From: Marinomonas sp. MED121
GTDB lineage: Bacteria; Pseudomonadota; Gammaproteobacteria; Pseudomonadales; Marinomonadaceae
DNA length: 64,000 bases
Direction: 5' to 3'
NCBI RefSeq assembly: GCF_000153025.1
Contig: NZ_CH672433.1
Location: forward strand, 417,456 to 481,455
Shown: in pieces, positions 36,221 through 45,304 of the stretch
How the letters are laid out: each line of letters begins with the position of its first letter
Numbering within the stretch: the stretch's first letter is position 1
Position numbers and translations under genes: made by a program
Notes under the pieces: generated by a model
The model's database searches: none
What the model was told of the DNA's origin: nothing
The model's input: the letters and a program-made list of their open reading frames with translations, nothing else

Positions 36221-36723
36221 TCTTCTCCTCCATCAGACTCAAGTCCAAGTTCACTTGATAAAGCATTAATAGTGTCTGCACTTTGCAGCACTTCTTTAAG
36301 TAATTTTTCTAAATCTCTTGAGCGATCAGCTTTAGATAACAAGGTCTTAAGCTGCTGTCTTGTTTCAGCAAGTTTGCTCAGGGGCTCAACCTGCTCAATT
36401 AAAGAGTCAGGCTCAAAGTCTTTCATTGAGTTAAACTTCAATTCAGCTTCAAATTGGCTATCATCATCAGCAAGAGTGTTGTCTACTTTTAGCTTAAGCT
36501 CAGGCCCAACACGCTTCATAACTGTGTCGAAATTATCTTTATCAATTTGATAGAAAGTACGATCTTCTAGATCTTCTCTATCATCGTTATGAGCCGAGAA
36601 GTCACCGATAACACCGATCACAAAAGGCAATTCTTTATTTTCTACCGCGCCATTTGTCTCAACATCATAAGTAATGCTGACACGGTTTTTACTGACCCGT
36701 TTATGCTGTGAGTTTAAAGCCAT
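36217..36723 (-). CDS. tssB: T6SS sheath small subunit TssB (VipA)
   Basis: A 168-residue TssB. The family pattern is clear: NRVSITYDVETNGAVENKEL, PFVIGVIGDFSA, DDREDLEDRTFYQIDKDNFD and a helical C-terminus. TssB assembles with TssC into the contractile sheath and, at its C-terminal helix, meets ClpV. It begins the sheath/baseplate part of the operon, after a 192-base gap from hcp. CGGAGAAAA precedes its ATG. Confidence 0.92.
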   Translation of the reverse strand: MALNSQHKRVSKNRVSITYDVETNGAVENKELPFVIGVIGDFSAHNDDREDLEDRTFYQIDKDNFDTVMKRVGPELKLKVDNTLADDDSQFEAELKFNSMKDFEPDSLIEQVEPLSKLAETRQQLKTLLSKADRSRDLEKLLKEVLQSADTINALSSELGLESDGGEE

Positions 36724-36782
36724 AATTTTTCTCCGTTATTGGTACGCTAGTAATAAGCATTACTAAGTTCATTATTACTATT

Positions 36783-36823
36783 TTATTAGCTGGGAAGGTC
36801 ATTTAAAAAACCTTTCCTAATAA
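36783..36823 (-). other. Hairpin between hcp and tssB
   Basis: TTATTAG (36783-36789) pairs with CTAATAA (36817-36823), and inside it GGAAGG pairs with CCTTTCC with one bulge. The structure lies downstream of hcp on the minus strand and lacks a T-run on its exit side, so it would be at most a leaky terminator. Such a structure could keep hcp transcript higher than the downstream genes. Confidence 0.45.
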
Positions 36824-36915
36824 CAAACAAAACTGATATTAAGTAAAAGCAAATTAAGCCTGCAAAGAAAATCTCTATACAAGCTTAATCATAACCCCCA
36901 AGAGAGGCCTAAGAA

Positions 36916-37443
36916 TTATAAAGCTGCTTTAGAAGCCAATGTTGCAGTAGGAACATCATATTTAATAACGTCACCTTTCTGGATTTTACCTGCATCATCT
37001 TCATAGTAGTAAGTTAAGCTCATAGTTGCATAAGCAAGAGAGAATGACTCACTTGGTAAAGAACCGTCACCACAACCTACGTTGTAGCTAGCGATACGAG
37101 ATTTTTCAACAGTAATTACTAGATAAGGATCAGCACCGTTACCTTCACGAGATGGCTTAGTAATCATGATTTCACATGTTTTACCTTCAGCACCTGGTGA
37201 GAACAAGAAAGTCGTTAGTAGTGGGCTTGCGCCATCAGAACTACGAGAAACACTTAGCTCACCTAAACCAACCATACCTTGGTCAGCATTATTAGCATTA
37301 CCCACGTCAACAGTTACACCACGAACCGCACCCCAAGAAAGAGAATCAATTGCGAAGAATCCTTTCTTACCACCTACTTCACCAATTGTTGCTGCACCGT
37401 TAATTGTGTCAACACCGTCAATACGCATGTAAATAGTAGCCAT
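36916..37443 (-). CDS. tssD: T6SS inner tube protein Hcp (TssD)
   Basis: A 175-residue Hcp. It starts MATIYMRIDGVDTINGAAT and contains VDVGNANNADQGM, GELSVSRSSDGASPLL and the C-terminal SLAYATMSLTYYYED. Hcp hexamers stack to form the tube that is propelled outward. AGAGGAAA is a strong ribosome site. Separate gaps on both sides (356 and 192 bases) suggest its own promoter and transcript. Confidence 0.93.
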   Translation of the reverse strand: MATIYMRIDGVDTINGAATIGEVGGKKGFFAIDSLSWGAVRGVTVDVGNANNADQGMVGLGELSVSRSSDGASPLLTTFLFSPGAEGKTCEIMITKPSREGNGADPYLVITVEKSRIASYNVGCGDGSLPSESFSLAYATMSLTYYYEDDAGKIQKGDVIKYDVPTATLASKAAL

Positions 37444-37799
37444 CTTTTATTTCCTCTATTTGAAATTATTTTTCAATTTTTTTGAATTAATCATCGAGTC
37501 TATTGCCAGTTTATCTCTTACAGGCTAACCCTGTTACAAGGAGAGTTAACAATAGTCTTATCTGATAACATTTCAACGAAAGTCTTTAGTTAACTAACAA
37601 GTATTTCATTGATACTAATATTATTTATCTAATTTTCTCGTCTTCTTTGCTTTGTTGGTAAACAGATTACTTCTATATTGATTGACTGTAAATTTAACCA
37701 ACCAAAGATCCACCACTTCTTCATATTTCAATTTTTTCTAATACTAGGATTTATAGCCCAAAAAATGATGCAACACGATAAACCATAGGCAAACGCTTA
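37444..37799. promoter_or_regulatory. Non-coding gap upstream of hcp
   Basis: This AT-rich 356-base stretch contains no credible gene. On the minus strand there is a plausible sigma-70 promoter for hcp: TTGAAA (37571-37576), a 16-base spacer and TATTGT (37549-37554), leaving a leader of about 100 bases. An imperfect inverted repeat (TTACAGG/CCTGTTA, about 37518-37535) lies in that leader. No sigma-54 -24/-12 motif was found. Confidence 0.4.
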
Positions 37800-39170
37800 T
37801 TACCATTCAAATGAAGACAAATTGCCTGAGCTCTCGCCATCATTTGAGCTAGGCTCACTTTTTGGCTCACCCTGTGAAGCAACAGGGGCTTCTGGTGCAT
37901 GTGGTTTTGGGACCGAAACAGGCGGTGCATTATAGCTCACTGGAGCGGCCTGCTGTTTATGCCTAAGCTCTGAAGCTGAAATTGTCGGATCTGGAATAAT
38001 GGTTTTGTCCACACTTTCTAAACCCGCTAACTGATACATCCTTCCCATCATCTTGTCATCTTCGCCTACCATTTCATTCAATAGATCAGGTAAAGACATA
38101 TAACCCCAACGAATAGCTCGCTCTAAAAGCATATATACAGGACTGTGAGGTTCGGTACGGCTAAAATATTCAGAAATTTGTCGTAATTGTTGAAAAGCCT
38201 GATCACGGGTATAAATTTCCCCTCCCGATTGCAAGGCTACAACATCATTTGTAACTGTATTAACATTCGGCATACTTATTTCTCCAGCACCTTGAGCCTG
38301 AGTCACATCATTCACCGCATCAGCAGCTGCATCTACGTCTGCCTCAGTGGCACTCTCAACTTTAGCATCCAGAGGCCAAGGCACTATGAGATTTCCAACG
38401 AGATAATGGGTAGCATTAATCAAGCGATCTACTGTTTGATTAATAAACCTGAAACTGACGGGTTGAGCACCAACTGCACGACATTTTTCAGCCATCGTCG
38501 ATTCAATCAGAACGAGTTGCCGTTTAATTTCACCCAATAACAAGATAGTTGCGGTTACTTGGCTCTTCTCCGATGCAATCACCTGAGCAGCTTCAGATTT
38601 CAAACTATCCAGTTGACCATCACGCTCAGCGGCATAATAACGACTATAGTCTATCGCCCCTATCAAGCCGATACTTTGTAATGGCATTGAAAGCAAGCCA
38701 GTACCATCCCTTTCACCAACCAACTGCAGAAACGGCTTAACCCTAAATTCAGCCCATTCTTTCGCCTGACCCGCTTCATCTTCTGACTTGAGTTTTTTCA
38801 ATGGTGGCTTAGGGTGGAGGTCATCCCAGTATTGAACCAGTAAATCAGCAAAACTAGCCAAAACATTCGATAAGTTCTCAAGCGGCTGCCCGGAAAAAGG
38901 CTGTGCTGATGCAAACCAACACATTACTTCAACATCTTTAGAGACAGTCGCAATGGTTTTCTCACATTCAGCAGATAATTGGCTCCAGTTTGATGCATTT
39001 TGTGTTAACAGCTCTTCATCATTTAAGGCATCTGGAGATTCCATTAATTGTCGATAAGAGGATTGCGCCTGATTAAAAAAGTTTCTCAAACCACGGTACA
39101 AAGTACGATTATCTTTTAAATATTCACCGCAAGGAGCTTCTTCTGAAATCGCTTCCAATAATTGGGTCAT
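37800..39170 (-). CDS. tssA: T6SS TssA (ImpA N-terminal domain)
   Basis: The 456-residue protein opens with the ImpA_N pattern LLEAISEEAPCGEYLKDN and continues with WFASAQPFSGQPLENLS and YWDDLHPKPP, characteristic of TssA. The C-terminal region (RDQAFQQLRQISEYFSRTEP, YMLLERAIRWGYMSLPDLL) is the VasJ-like tail, followed by a Pro/Ser-rich end. TssA primes and caps the growing sheath-tube. It lies between paar and hcp, with a 60-base gap to the PAAR gene. Confidence 0.88.
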   Translation of the reverse strand: MTQLLEAISEEAPCGEYLKDNRTLYRGLRNFFNQAQSSYRQLMESPDALNDEELLTQNASNWSQLSAECEKTIATVSKDVEVMCWFASAQPFSGQPLENLSNVLASFADLLVQYWDDLHPKPPLKKLKSEDEAGQAKEWAEFRVKPFLQLVGERDGTGLLSMPLQSIGLIGAIDYSRYYAAERDGQLDSLKSEAAQVIASEKSQVTATILLLGEIKRQLVLIESTMAEKCRAVGAQPVSFRFINQTVDRLINATHYLVGNLIVPWPLDAKVESATEADVDAAADAVNDVTQAQGAGEISMPNVNTVTNDVVALQSGGEIYTRDQAFQQLRQISEYFSRTEPHSPVYMLLERAIRWGYMSLPDLLNEMVGEDDKMMGRMYQLAGLESVDKTIIPDPTISASELRHKQQAAPVSYNAPPVSVPKPHAPEAPVASQGEPKSEPSSNDGESSGNLSSFEW

Positions 39171-39230
39171 AAAATATCATCTCAATTATATTTAATTTTT
39201 ATTCACTAGTGAGCCAAACAATGGCGCGCA

Positions 39231-39521
39231 CTAGCCACCAATCATGACAGTTGGACATCCCAATACGATAGAACCACCATGAGAGGTTGTATCACCCATA
39301 CGAGCAGCGGGAACACTTCCAATTAATACGGTTGCACTTCCCATTACAATAGTGTCTGGCGGACCAACACAAATAGCCATGTCACCCAAGCACACCGCAG
39401 GCAGGCTACCAATAAGAACAGTTGCTTGGCCAGGACCAGAAATAATCCCCCCGACATGAGGCACGACACCTGTTACCATAGGGCACACATGAGTATCAGT
39501 TAATCTTGCAGCCAACCCCAT
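39231..39521 (-). CDS. PAAR-repeat spike tip protein
   Basis: A 96-residue protein made entirely of the PAAR fold: LAARLTDTHVCP, then repeated GxxxVxIGxxPAxxxGD units (VLIGSLPAVCLGDMA, VLIGSVPAARMGDTTSHGG). PAAR proteins cap the VgrG trimer with a metal-bound tip and recruit effectors. It has no N- or C-terminal effector extension, so any effector must be encoded elsewhere or carried by VgrG. It sits ten bases after the DUF6931-like gene. Confidence 0.9.
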   Translation of the reverse strand: MGLAARLTDTHVCPMVTGVVPHVGGIISGPGQATVLIGSLPAVCLGDMAICVGPPDTIVMGSATVLIGSVPAARMGDTTSHGGSIVLGCPTVMIGG

Positions 39522-39530
39522 ACTAACCTC

Positions 39531-40100
39531 CTAGTTTATAATGCCTTTGCCACCTTGCGCGATATCAAACGCACTGGCAAACGCCTGTTTATAGAATTTA
39601 TCTCGACCTTTCCATTCAGGCAAAACGGCTGCCGTATTGATAGCGCCAGCAATGGCTTTGGAATATAAAAATTCTGCTGGCATTACAACAGGCAAACTAA
39701 TTTCTGCAATACTACCACTACCATTCCAAACAACGCCTTGAGCCAACCAACGAACAAAGCTTTCATTCTTAAGTTGCTGCATTTGTTTTTCTATATAACG
39801 TCTCTTAGGCTCTTGAGGCTCTCTCACCCAGTCCTTACAAACATCAAATAAAGAGAGCTCAGCTTTGGTAAGGACATCTTGCCTTAACTCTATTGAGCAC
39901 ACACACCACCAAATTGTTTCTCTCATTGGCAATGCATGACAATAAAAGTGCACCAAATCTTGATATAGCCCAGCCTCGAGTAAACTGTTAATAATGACAC
40001 TTGGCTCAGAGCTTAAATCAACAATCTCATTTGCTTCATCAGAGGATTTAAATCTTTCCCATATCTTTTCACATGAAGTTAGCGGTATCTTTTTTAACAT
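39531..40100 (-). CDS. DUF6931-like T6SS accessory protein
   Basis: A 189-residue protein without signal peptide or membrane segment. The C-terminal half (VVWNGSGSIAEISLPVVMP, then AIAGAINTAAVLPEW and ASAFDIAQGG) resembles the DUF6931 family that I recall as a frequent neighbour of vgrG and paar genes. The N-terminal part includes HALPMRETIWWCVCSIEL. It lies directly between vgrG (one base) and paar (nine bases), so an adaptor or chaperone role in loading the spike is plausible. No catalytic motif is seen. Confidence 0.6.
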   Translation of the reverse strand: MLKKIPLTSCEKIWERFKSSDEANEIVDLSSEPSVIINSLLEAGLYQDLVHFYCHALPMRETIWWCVCSIELRQDVLTKAELSLFDVCKDWVREPQEPKRRYIEKQMQQLKNESFVRWLAQGVVWNGSGSIAEISLPVVMPAEFLYSKAIAGAINTAAVLPEWKGRDKFYKQAFASAFDIAQGGKGIIN

Positions 40101-42140
40101 CTAATTCACCATCACTATACCGCCTTTAACGGTTGTCATACCATCTGCTGAAATTTCAGCTGTTGCAGCACCTGTTACCGTTGCACCAACATCACCTTGA
40201 AGGGTTGCATTCAATCCTTGCGCAGTAAGAGTGGCGGTTGCTTTAGCAGTTAGACTTGCTCCAGCGCTTAAATCCATAGAGGCATCTGAATCAATAGAAA
40301 CAGAAGTACCTGATTGAGATAGACTTCCACCCTCAATCGAGATACTTGAGCTGCCAGAAATAGTGACACTACCACTACTAATATCTATTGAAGAACTCGA
40401 CATAACAATTTCACTGTCACCAACCACCAACTTAAGTGTGTCTGAGGCCGTTAAAGTGATTTCTTTACTGTCTTCAGAAATAGAGTCCGTAGCGGTGAGG
40501 GTATAAGCTTTATCTGCAGCAAGTGCGATATTTTCTTTCGCAGTAACAGAGAAATCCACGTCTGCTGTTTGAGTAATACTCTGAGTAACAGCCACTGACT
40601 TTTCATTACCGACAATTTCAAAAGAGTCATTTACCACTTCATTGGTGTAGTCTTTTGCTGCATGGGTATAGAAAGTTTCCGAGTCAGCCTTATCATCGAA
40701 CCGAATCTCATTTGACTCACCTTTTTGCTGAGTTTTAATACCTGATTCAGTCGTATTTAAAGTAGGATAAGGAGGCTTGTGAGTACTATTATAAACACTT
40801 GAAACAACCACAGGCTGATCCGGGTCGCCATTAATAAAACTCACTAGAACCTCATGGCCGGCTCTAGGCAAAAACTGAAAACCATACCCGTTACCAGCCA
40901 TAGGCTGGGCAACACGCACCCAACAACTGGTCTTATCACCTGTTTCAGTATCCCAAGGAAACTTAATACGAACTCGCCCAGACTCATCAGCTGCAGGCTC
41001 ATCATCTGTTGCTCCAGCCACTACAGCAGTTTGCAACCCATGAATAACTGGCTTTTCCTTAATGCTTGGATAATGCAAATGATCTTCGGGCACACAAATA
41101 AACTCAGCCTCTTTATCAAACGCAGAAGATCCATTTGCATCAAATTGATAACGAACGCGTGTCGCCAAGTAACTTCCTTCTTGGTCGCTATTTGGATGAG
41201 AATTCATATCGACATAACGGCCAGCAGCAATCGAAATAGTATCGGTTCGAGCTTTCACCATAGTGTAATTCGAATCTAATTGGGCACGCTCCGTTGTCGC
41301 CAATGGACTAGAAAAATCATCCATCAAACCTGTAATACTTGAAGCAGGAAAGCGATATTGCGTTAGCTTAGTATTACCCGACAAACTGTATTTGGATGAC
41401 TGCGCTTTACTCGTAACCAGCTTTGATTGGTTATAATCATAAGCAGCAAGCTCAATGCTGGCACTATGTATTTGATTTTGCAGCTCCCACAAAGATGCCA
41501 GATCATTATCACCACTTGGCTTAGCAATATGATCGAGTGTTGCTTTATCATCTTTAGAAAAAGGCTTTGAGGCATCTTGCAGAATCATTTGTCCAGAGCT
41601 TGCATCAGCATCAAAGTAGTAATGCACACCTTCCTCAGCAAGTAATCGCGTCACAAAAGCAAGGTCCGATTCATTATATTGTAAACAGTAAGCACGAGTT
41701 GAAGACGGCATACTATTAACCGTGTAACAGCCACTGAAACCTAACTCATCAAAAATTGAGGTAACAATATCCTGAGTCGATACTTCCTGGAATACACGAC
41801 AATTACTACTGTATTCTAATAGCGCAAGCCAAGGCTTGATGGTCAATCGCATCCCTCGACTTCGGGACTGCATAGATTGAGTCAAACCATTAACAGCAAC
41901 AACATAACCAGAGTATTCTCGTTCAGAGCTTCGACTATCTCCAGGGGCAGAATAAAGAGAGCAAGTCACCTGATCTCCCACCCAGTCTTCCGGAGAAACA
42001 TCCTGACAGAGCACTTCAACCTCTATCACAGATAGCTCAGACAAACCTTCGGTTACTGTCATGCTAGTTACGACAAATTCATCACCACTACTATTGGCGA
42101 CAACCAAATTACTGCTTTGCGGTTCTAGTAATTCATCCAT
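40101..42140 (-). CDS. tssI: T6SS spike protein VgrG (TssI)
   Basis: A 679-residue VgrG with the gp27-like N-terminal hub (GYVVAVNGLTQSMQSRSRG, LLAEEGVHYYFDAD), the gp5-like OB region (VRIKFPWDTETGDKTSCWVR, MAGNGYGFQFLPRAGHEVLV) and a C-terminal beta-helix needle of repeated valine/serine-rich strands. There is no extra effector domain at the C-terminus. It forms the trimeric spike under the PAAR tip. It follows the solute-binding gene by three bases. Confidence 0.93.
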   Translation of the reverse strand: MDELLEPQSSNLVVANSSGDEFVVTSMTVTEGLSELSVIEVEVLCQDVSPEDWVGDQVTCSLYSAPGDSRSSEREYSGYVVAVNGLTQSMQSRSRGMRLTIKPWLALLEYSSNCRVFQEVSTQDIVTSIFDELGFSGCYTVNSMPSSTRAYCLQYNESDLAFVTRLLAEEGVHYYFDADASSGQMILQDASKPFSKDDKATLDHIAKPSGDNDLASLWELQNQIHSASIELAAYDYNQSKLVTSKAQSSKYSLSGNTKLTQYRFPASSITGLMDDFSSPLATTERAQLDSNYTMVKARTDTISIAAGRYVDMNSHPNSDQEGSYLATRVRYQFDANGSSAFDKEAEFICVPEDHLHYPSIKEKPVIHGLQTAVVAGATDDEPAADESGRVRIKFPWDTETGDKTSCWVRVAQPMAGNGYGFQFLPRAGHEVLVSFINGDPDQPVVVSSVYNSTHKPPYPTLNTTESGIKTQQKGESNEIRFDDKADSETFYTHAAKDYTNEVVNDSFEIVGNEKSVAVTQSITQTADVDFSVTAKENIALAADKAYTLTATDSISEDSKEITLTASDTLKLVVGDSEIVMSSSSIDISSGSVTISGSSSISIEGGSLSQSGTSVSIDSDASMDLSAGASLTAKATATLTAQGLNATLQGDVGATVTGAATAEISADGMTTVKGGIVMVN

Positions 42141-42143
42141 AGT

Positions 42144-43166
42144 CTAATCTTCATTATGTGAATCTGGATTAATCAATTCAGCAAATCTTAATAGCTGAAT
42201 AGGAGGGTATAACGATAAACTTCGAGCAACATCCATATTGATAAACATAGAAAAACGACTCAATTCAGCAATAGGCAAGGTACCTGGACTGGCGTTTTCA
42301 AATAACACTTTATTTGCCTGATTGGCTGCCAAGCGCCCAACATTATAATATTTATTAGCCACAGCAATTAAACCGTCTGAATCAGAAACCATAACGTCAT
42401 AAGCACTGGCGACTGGCAATCTATACCTTACAGCTGCTTGAGTAAAAGCATCTCTGTTTTCAAGGTTATATGAGCTAGAGCCTACATAGACAACATCAAC
42501 TTTTTCTTTCGCCATTTCAGCCATAACACCATCAAACTGATCCGGTAAAGGGACTTTATTGTCATCAAGCTCATACGTCCTAACAACCAGCTCAAACCCC
42601 ATCTCAGTTGATAAGTTACGAAGTTTCTCTGTATTCAATTCAGAATTAAGTTCACTTTTGGAGTAAACAACACCCATTTTAAGGAGTGGAAAGTACTCAC
42701 GTATCGCTCTTATCTGAACATCTTCAGAGACCCTATTACGTATACCTGTTACCGTTTCTCGACCACTCGCCTGATAAGAAGAAACAATTCCCGCACCTAA
42801 AGGGTCAGCCACTATCATGAACATAACAGGGATATCACCCAATTTTGTTTGAGAACCATATTCACCCATGGTACCTATAATGCCTTTTGATACTGTCGTA
42901 CCCCAAGTCACCACGAGATCCGGCTTCAACTGCTTAGCTTCATTAAGGTATTGAGCAATACGACCTTTATCCCTAGCCACATCCCTAATAATTAAATTCA
43001 CAGGCAAATCATTATTTTCAATATAGTTTTTAAATCCTCGACAGGCATCTTCGCAGCCCCTCCATACCACCATATAGATAGTGGCAGGATTACTGGCATT
43101 AAAGCTTTGAGCGGCAGAGGCAAAAAGAGACCAGCTAGTTAAAAAAGCAATAAATAATAGCTTCAT
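42144..43166 (-). CDS. ABC-type substrate-binding protein (PF04392-like), no transporter partner
   Basis: A 340-residue protein with a signal peptide (LFIAFLTSWSLFASAAQ) and the ABC_sub_bind fold: KPDLVVTWGTTVSKGI, VPVMFMIVADPLGAGIVSSY-type segments, MGVVYSKSELNSE and ADGLI-like region SDSDGLIAVANKYYNVGR. Such proteins bind small ligands in the periplasm. There is no permease or ATPase; instead it is coupled to the Cache-HAMP-MFS fusion gene by a one-base overlap and to vgrG by three bases. A ligand-sensing role for the neighbouring membrane proteins is inferred from this context. Confidence 0.75.
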   Translation of the reverse strand: MKLLFIAFLTSWSLFASAAQSFNASNPATIYMVVWRGCEDACRGFKNYIENNDLPVNLIIRDVARDKGRIAQYLNEAKQLKPDLVVTWGTTVSKGIIGTMGEYGSQTKLGDIPVMFMIVADPLGAGIVSSYQASGRETVTGIRNRVSEDVQIRAIREYFPLLKMGVVYSKSELNSELNTEKLRNLSTEMGFELVVRTYELDDNKVPLPDQFDGVMAEMAKEKVDVVYVGSSSYNLENRDAFTQAAVRYRLPVASAYDVMVSDSDGLIAVANKYYNVGRLAANQANKVLFENASPGTLPIAELSRFSMFINMDVARSLSLYPPIQLLRFAELINPDSHNED

Positions 43167-45304
43167 TATTCCGTCTCCAAGTTAGGTTTAACATCAGGCA
43201 CTCTTAAGAAAATAAACATCATCAAGGCAGAAACTAATACTCCCATGCCGACAAAAGCCATAGCCTCACCAAAGTCGTAAATGGTTAATAATGTTGCAAC
43301 TAACACAGGCCCTAAAACACTACCAATACGTTCCGAGGTTCTAAGAATACCTAACACCTTAGTTCTACCAACTTCAGGGGTAGCTTCTGCAGCCTCTAAA
43401 GCGGACGCGATCAAAGGCGCTTTTAAAATGGAGTGCGCAACACCCATTAAAGCAACTGCCAACAAGACCTTATAGAAAGACTCTTCTCCATAAAGTGATA
43501 TCAAGACACCACCCGACAGAATTGTTCCTAATAAAACCAACTCCTTCATCTTGCCTGTTTTATCCGCTATACCAGAAGCTAAAGGACTTAAAGGAATAAT
43601 AATTAGAGAGTAAACCATCATTACACGACCAATCTCAGACTGGCTTGCATCAAGAGAAACGAGATACAAAGGCACCATGAAATACAAAAAGCCCGTCAAA
43701 ATAATTTTGGTTGGAATGGCGCAAAAAATGATAATACAAACAAACTTAGTATTACGAGCAAGCAACATTAACCCACCTTTAGCCGCTTTATTTGCTGCGG
43801 AAGATGCTGCACTAACTTTGCCTGAGAACATTCTCCAAGCAAGCACACCAGCAAAACTAGATAGGATAGCGGACAAAAGAAATACTGGTTGATATCCCAC
43901 TCGATCCGCGATAATCGCACCTAATGCTGTACCACACATGGTCGCCGTCATTAACACTCCGACGAATATTGCCATACCTTTAGCGCGGTTCTCTGAAGAC
44001 ACAACAGCCGCTATATAACTTTGACAACTAATAGTAATCACAGCGTAACCAAGAGCAGTCATACCCCTTGCAATTACGATATCCATAGCATCTTGTGCAA
44101 AGTAACATCCAAGATATCCTAAAATAGCCGGAATAAGACCAATTAAAAACAGAGGTTTCTGTCCCCACCTATCTACCCAACTGGCAGCAAAAGGCGTTGC
44201 CAACGCTATAACTAACATAAACACAGATATTGGTAGACCCAACATCACATCCCTAGAAATCCATGAGTCATTGTCATAAAGCTCAGAGACAAACAAAGGC
44301 ATGAATGATTTTTGCAATTCCTCCGCTAGCGAGAAAACAAACAAAGGAATACGCGCATCAACAATATCGCCTTTTTTCACATTCAGGATATTCTGTAACT
44401 GAAATTTTTCCGCAACCTTTTGCAATCTCGATTTAGCAGAAACTTCCTCCTCTATTTTTTGCACGTTTTCACGTTCAACAATTTGCACTGCTGATTGAAA
44501 CTGAGCTTGCAGATCTTTAGAGTCTTGGTTCAATTTACCAATGAAATTGCCAAACACCCCCTTAGTCACTACTTTTTCATTAACAGAGAAGTCACCCTCT
44601 GCTTGCCTTTGCAAAAGGCTTTCTGATTCTTTCAATGGCTCCGAGACATAGAACATAACGACAACCATGACCACTTCAAAGCACACAAGTAAAACGGCAA
44701 CAAGGACGATCACCACATCAAAAAAGACATCGGTCAACTGCGACTGTATAAAACCAGAATCTAAGCCCACCACCACATAACCAAGGGCCTCTTGTTCTAA
44801 GGTCATATCTAATTTAAATAAATTACGACTATGATCATGTTCTGATGTTGCTTGACTAAAGAAGATATCAAAAAGCTCTTTCCCCCCTTGTGTTAGTCTT
44901 TCTACCAGACTTTCATTCAGAAAACTTGAACCTTCAACATTAAATGATTCAGCTTTTATACGACTTAAGTTTGGTGTATTACCTGCGTTATAAAGTAATC
45001 TTCCTTCTTCTGAAACAATCGCAACAAAAGTCAGTTCAGGATATTTATAAAGCGTATCTGAGAGGTAAGAATCCATCCCTTCAATTTGATCAAAAGGTAT
45101 ACCAACACTGGTCGCCAACTGAACATCATCATGTATGACTTCAGCGACTGCGTTTGCCTTTTTCAAAAGCTCAGGCTCTAAAGCAAAATCAAATTCTATT
45201 AGGGTATATAAGGTACTCAAAACAGAAGCGAATAATGCACTTAAAACCGTTACCAAAATTAGGCGGCTATTAATAAAGCCTGACATACTTTTAACTTCAT
45301 TCAT
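43166..45304 (-). CDS. Cache-HAMP-like sensor domain fused to an MFS transporter
   Basis: A 712-residue protein with an unusual layout. TM1 (about 12-32) is followed by an extracytoplasmic domain of about 160 residues with EEGRLLYNAG and EALGYVVVGLDS, as in Cache/CHASE-type sensors. TM2 (about 195-218), a HAMP-like stretch and a coiled coil come next, then about 390 residues with 12 membrane segments of the major facilitator type (WVDRWGQKPLFLIGLIP; SGIADKTGKMKELVLLG carry the family loop motifs). Sensor and transporter in one chain suggests ligand-gated transport or transporter-derived signalling. It is coupled to genes on both sides by overlaps. Confidence 0.75.
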   Translation of the reverse strand: MNEVKSMSGFINSRLILVTVLSALFASVLSTLYTLIEFDFALEPELLKKANAVAEVIHDDVQLATSVGIPFDQIEGMDSYLSDTLYKYPELTFVAIVSEEGRLLYNAGNTPNLSRIKAESFNVEGSSFLNESLVERLTQGGKELFDIFFSQATSEHDHSRNLFKLDMTLEQEALGYVVVGLDSGFIQSQLTDVFFDVVIVLVAVLLVCFEVVMVVVMFYVSEPLKESESLLQRQAEGDFSVNEKVVTKGVFGNFIGKLNQDSKDLQAQFQSAVQIVERENVQKIEEEVSAKSRLQKVAEKFQLQNILNVKKGDIVDARIPLFVFSLAEELQKSFMPLFVSELYDNDSWISRDVMLGLPISVFMLVIALATPFAASWVDRWGQKPLFLIGLIPAILGYLGCYFAQDAMDIVIARGMTALGYAVITISCQSYIAAVVSSENRAKGMAIFVGVLMTATMCGTALGAIIADRVGYQPVFLLSAILSSFAGVLAWRMFSGKVSAASSAANKAAKGGLMLLARNTKFVCIIIFCAIPTKIILTGFLYFMVPLYLVSLDASQSEIGRVMMVYSLIIIPLSPLASGIADKTGKMKELVLLGTILSGGVLISLYGEESFYKVLLAVALMGVAHSILKAPLIASALEAAEATPEVGRTKVLGILRTSERIGSVLGPVLVATLLTIYDFGEAMAFVGMGVLVSALMMFIFLRVPDVKPNLETE

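Noticed and set aside
37444..37799. Sigma-54 promoter for hcp or the T6SS operon
   Set aside because: No GG-N10-GC element with proper flanks was found on the minus strand, and no sigma-54 activator gene is in the cluster.
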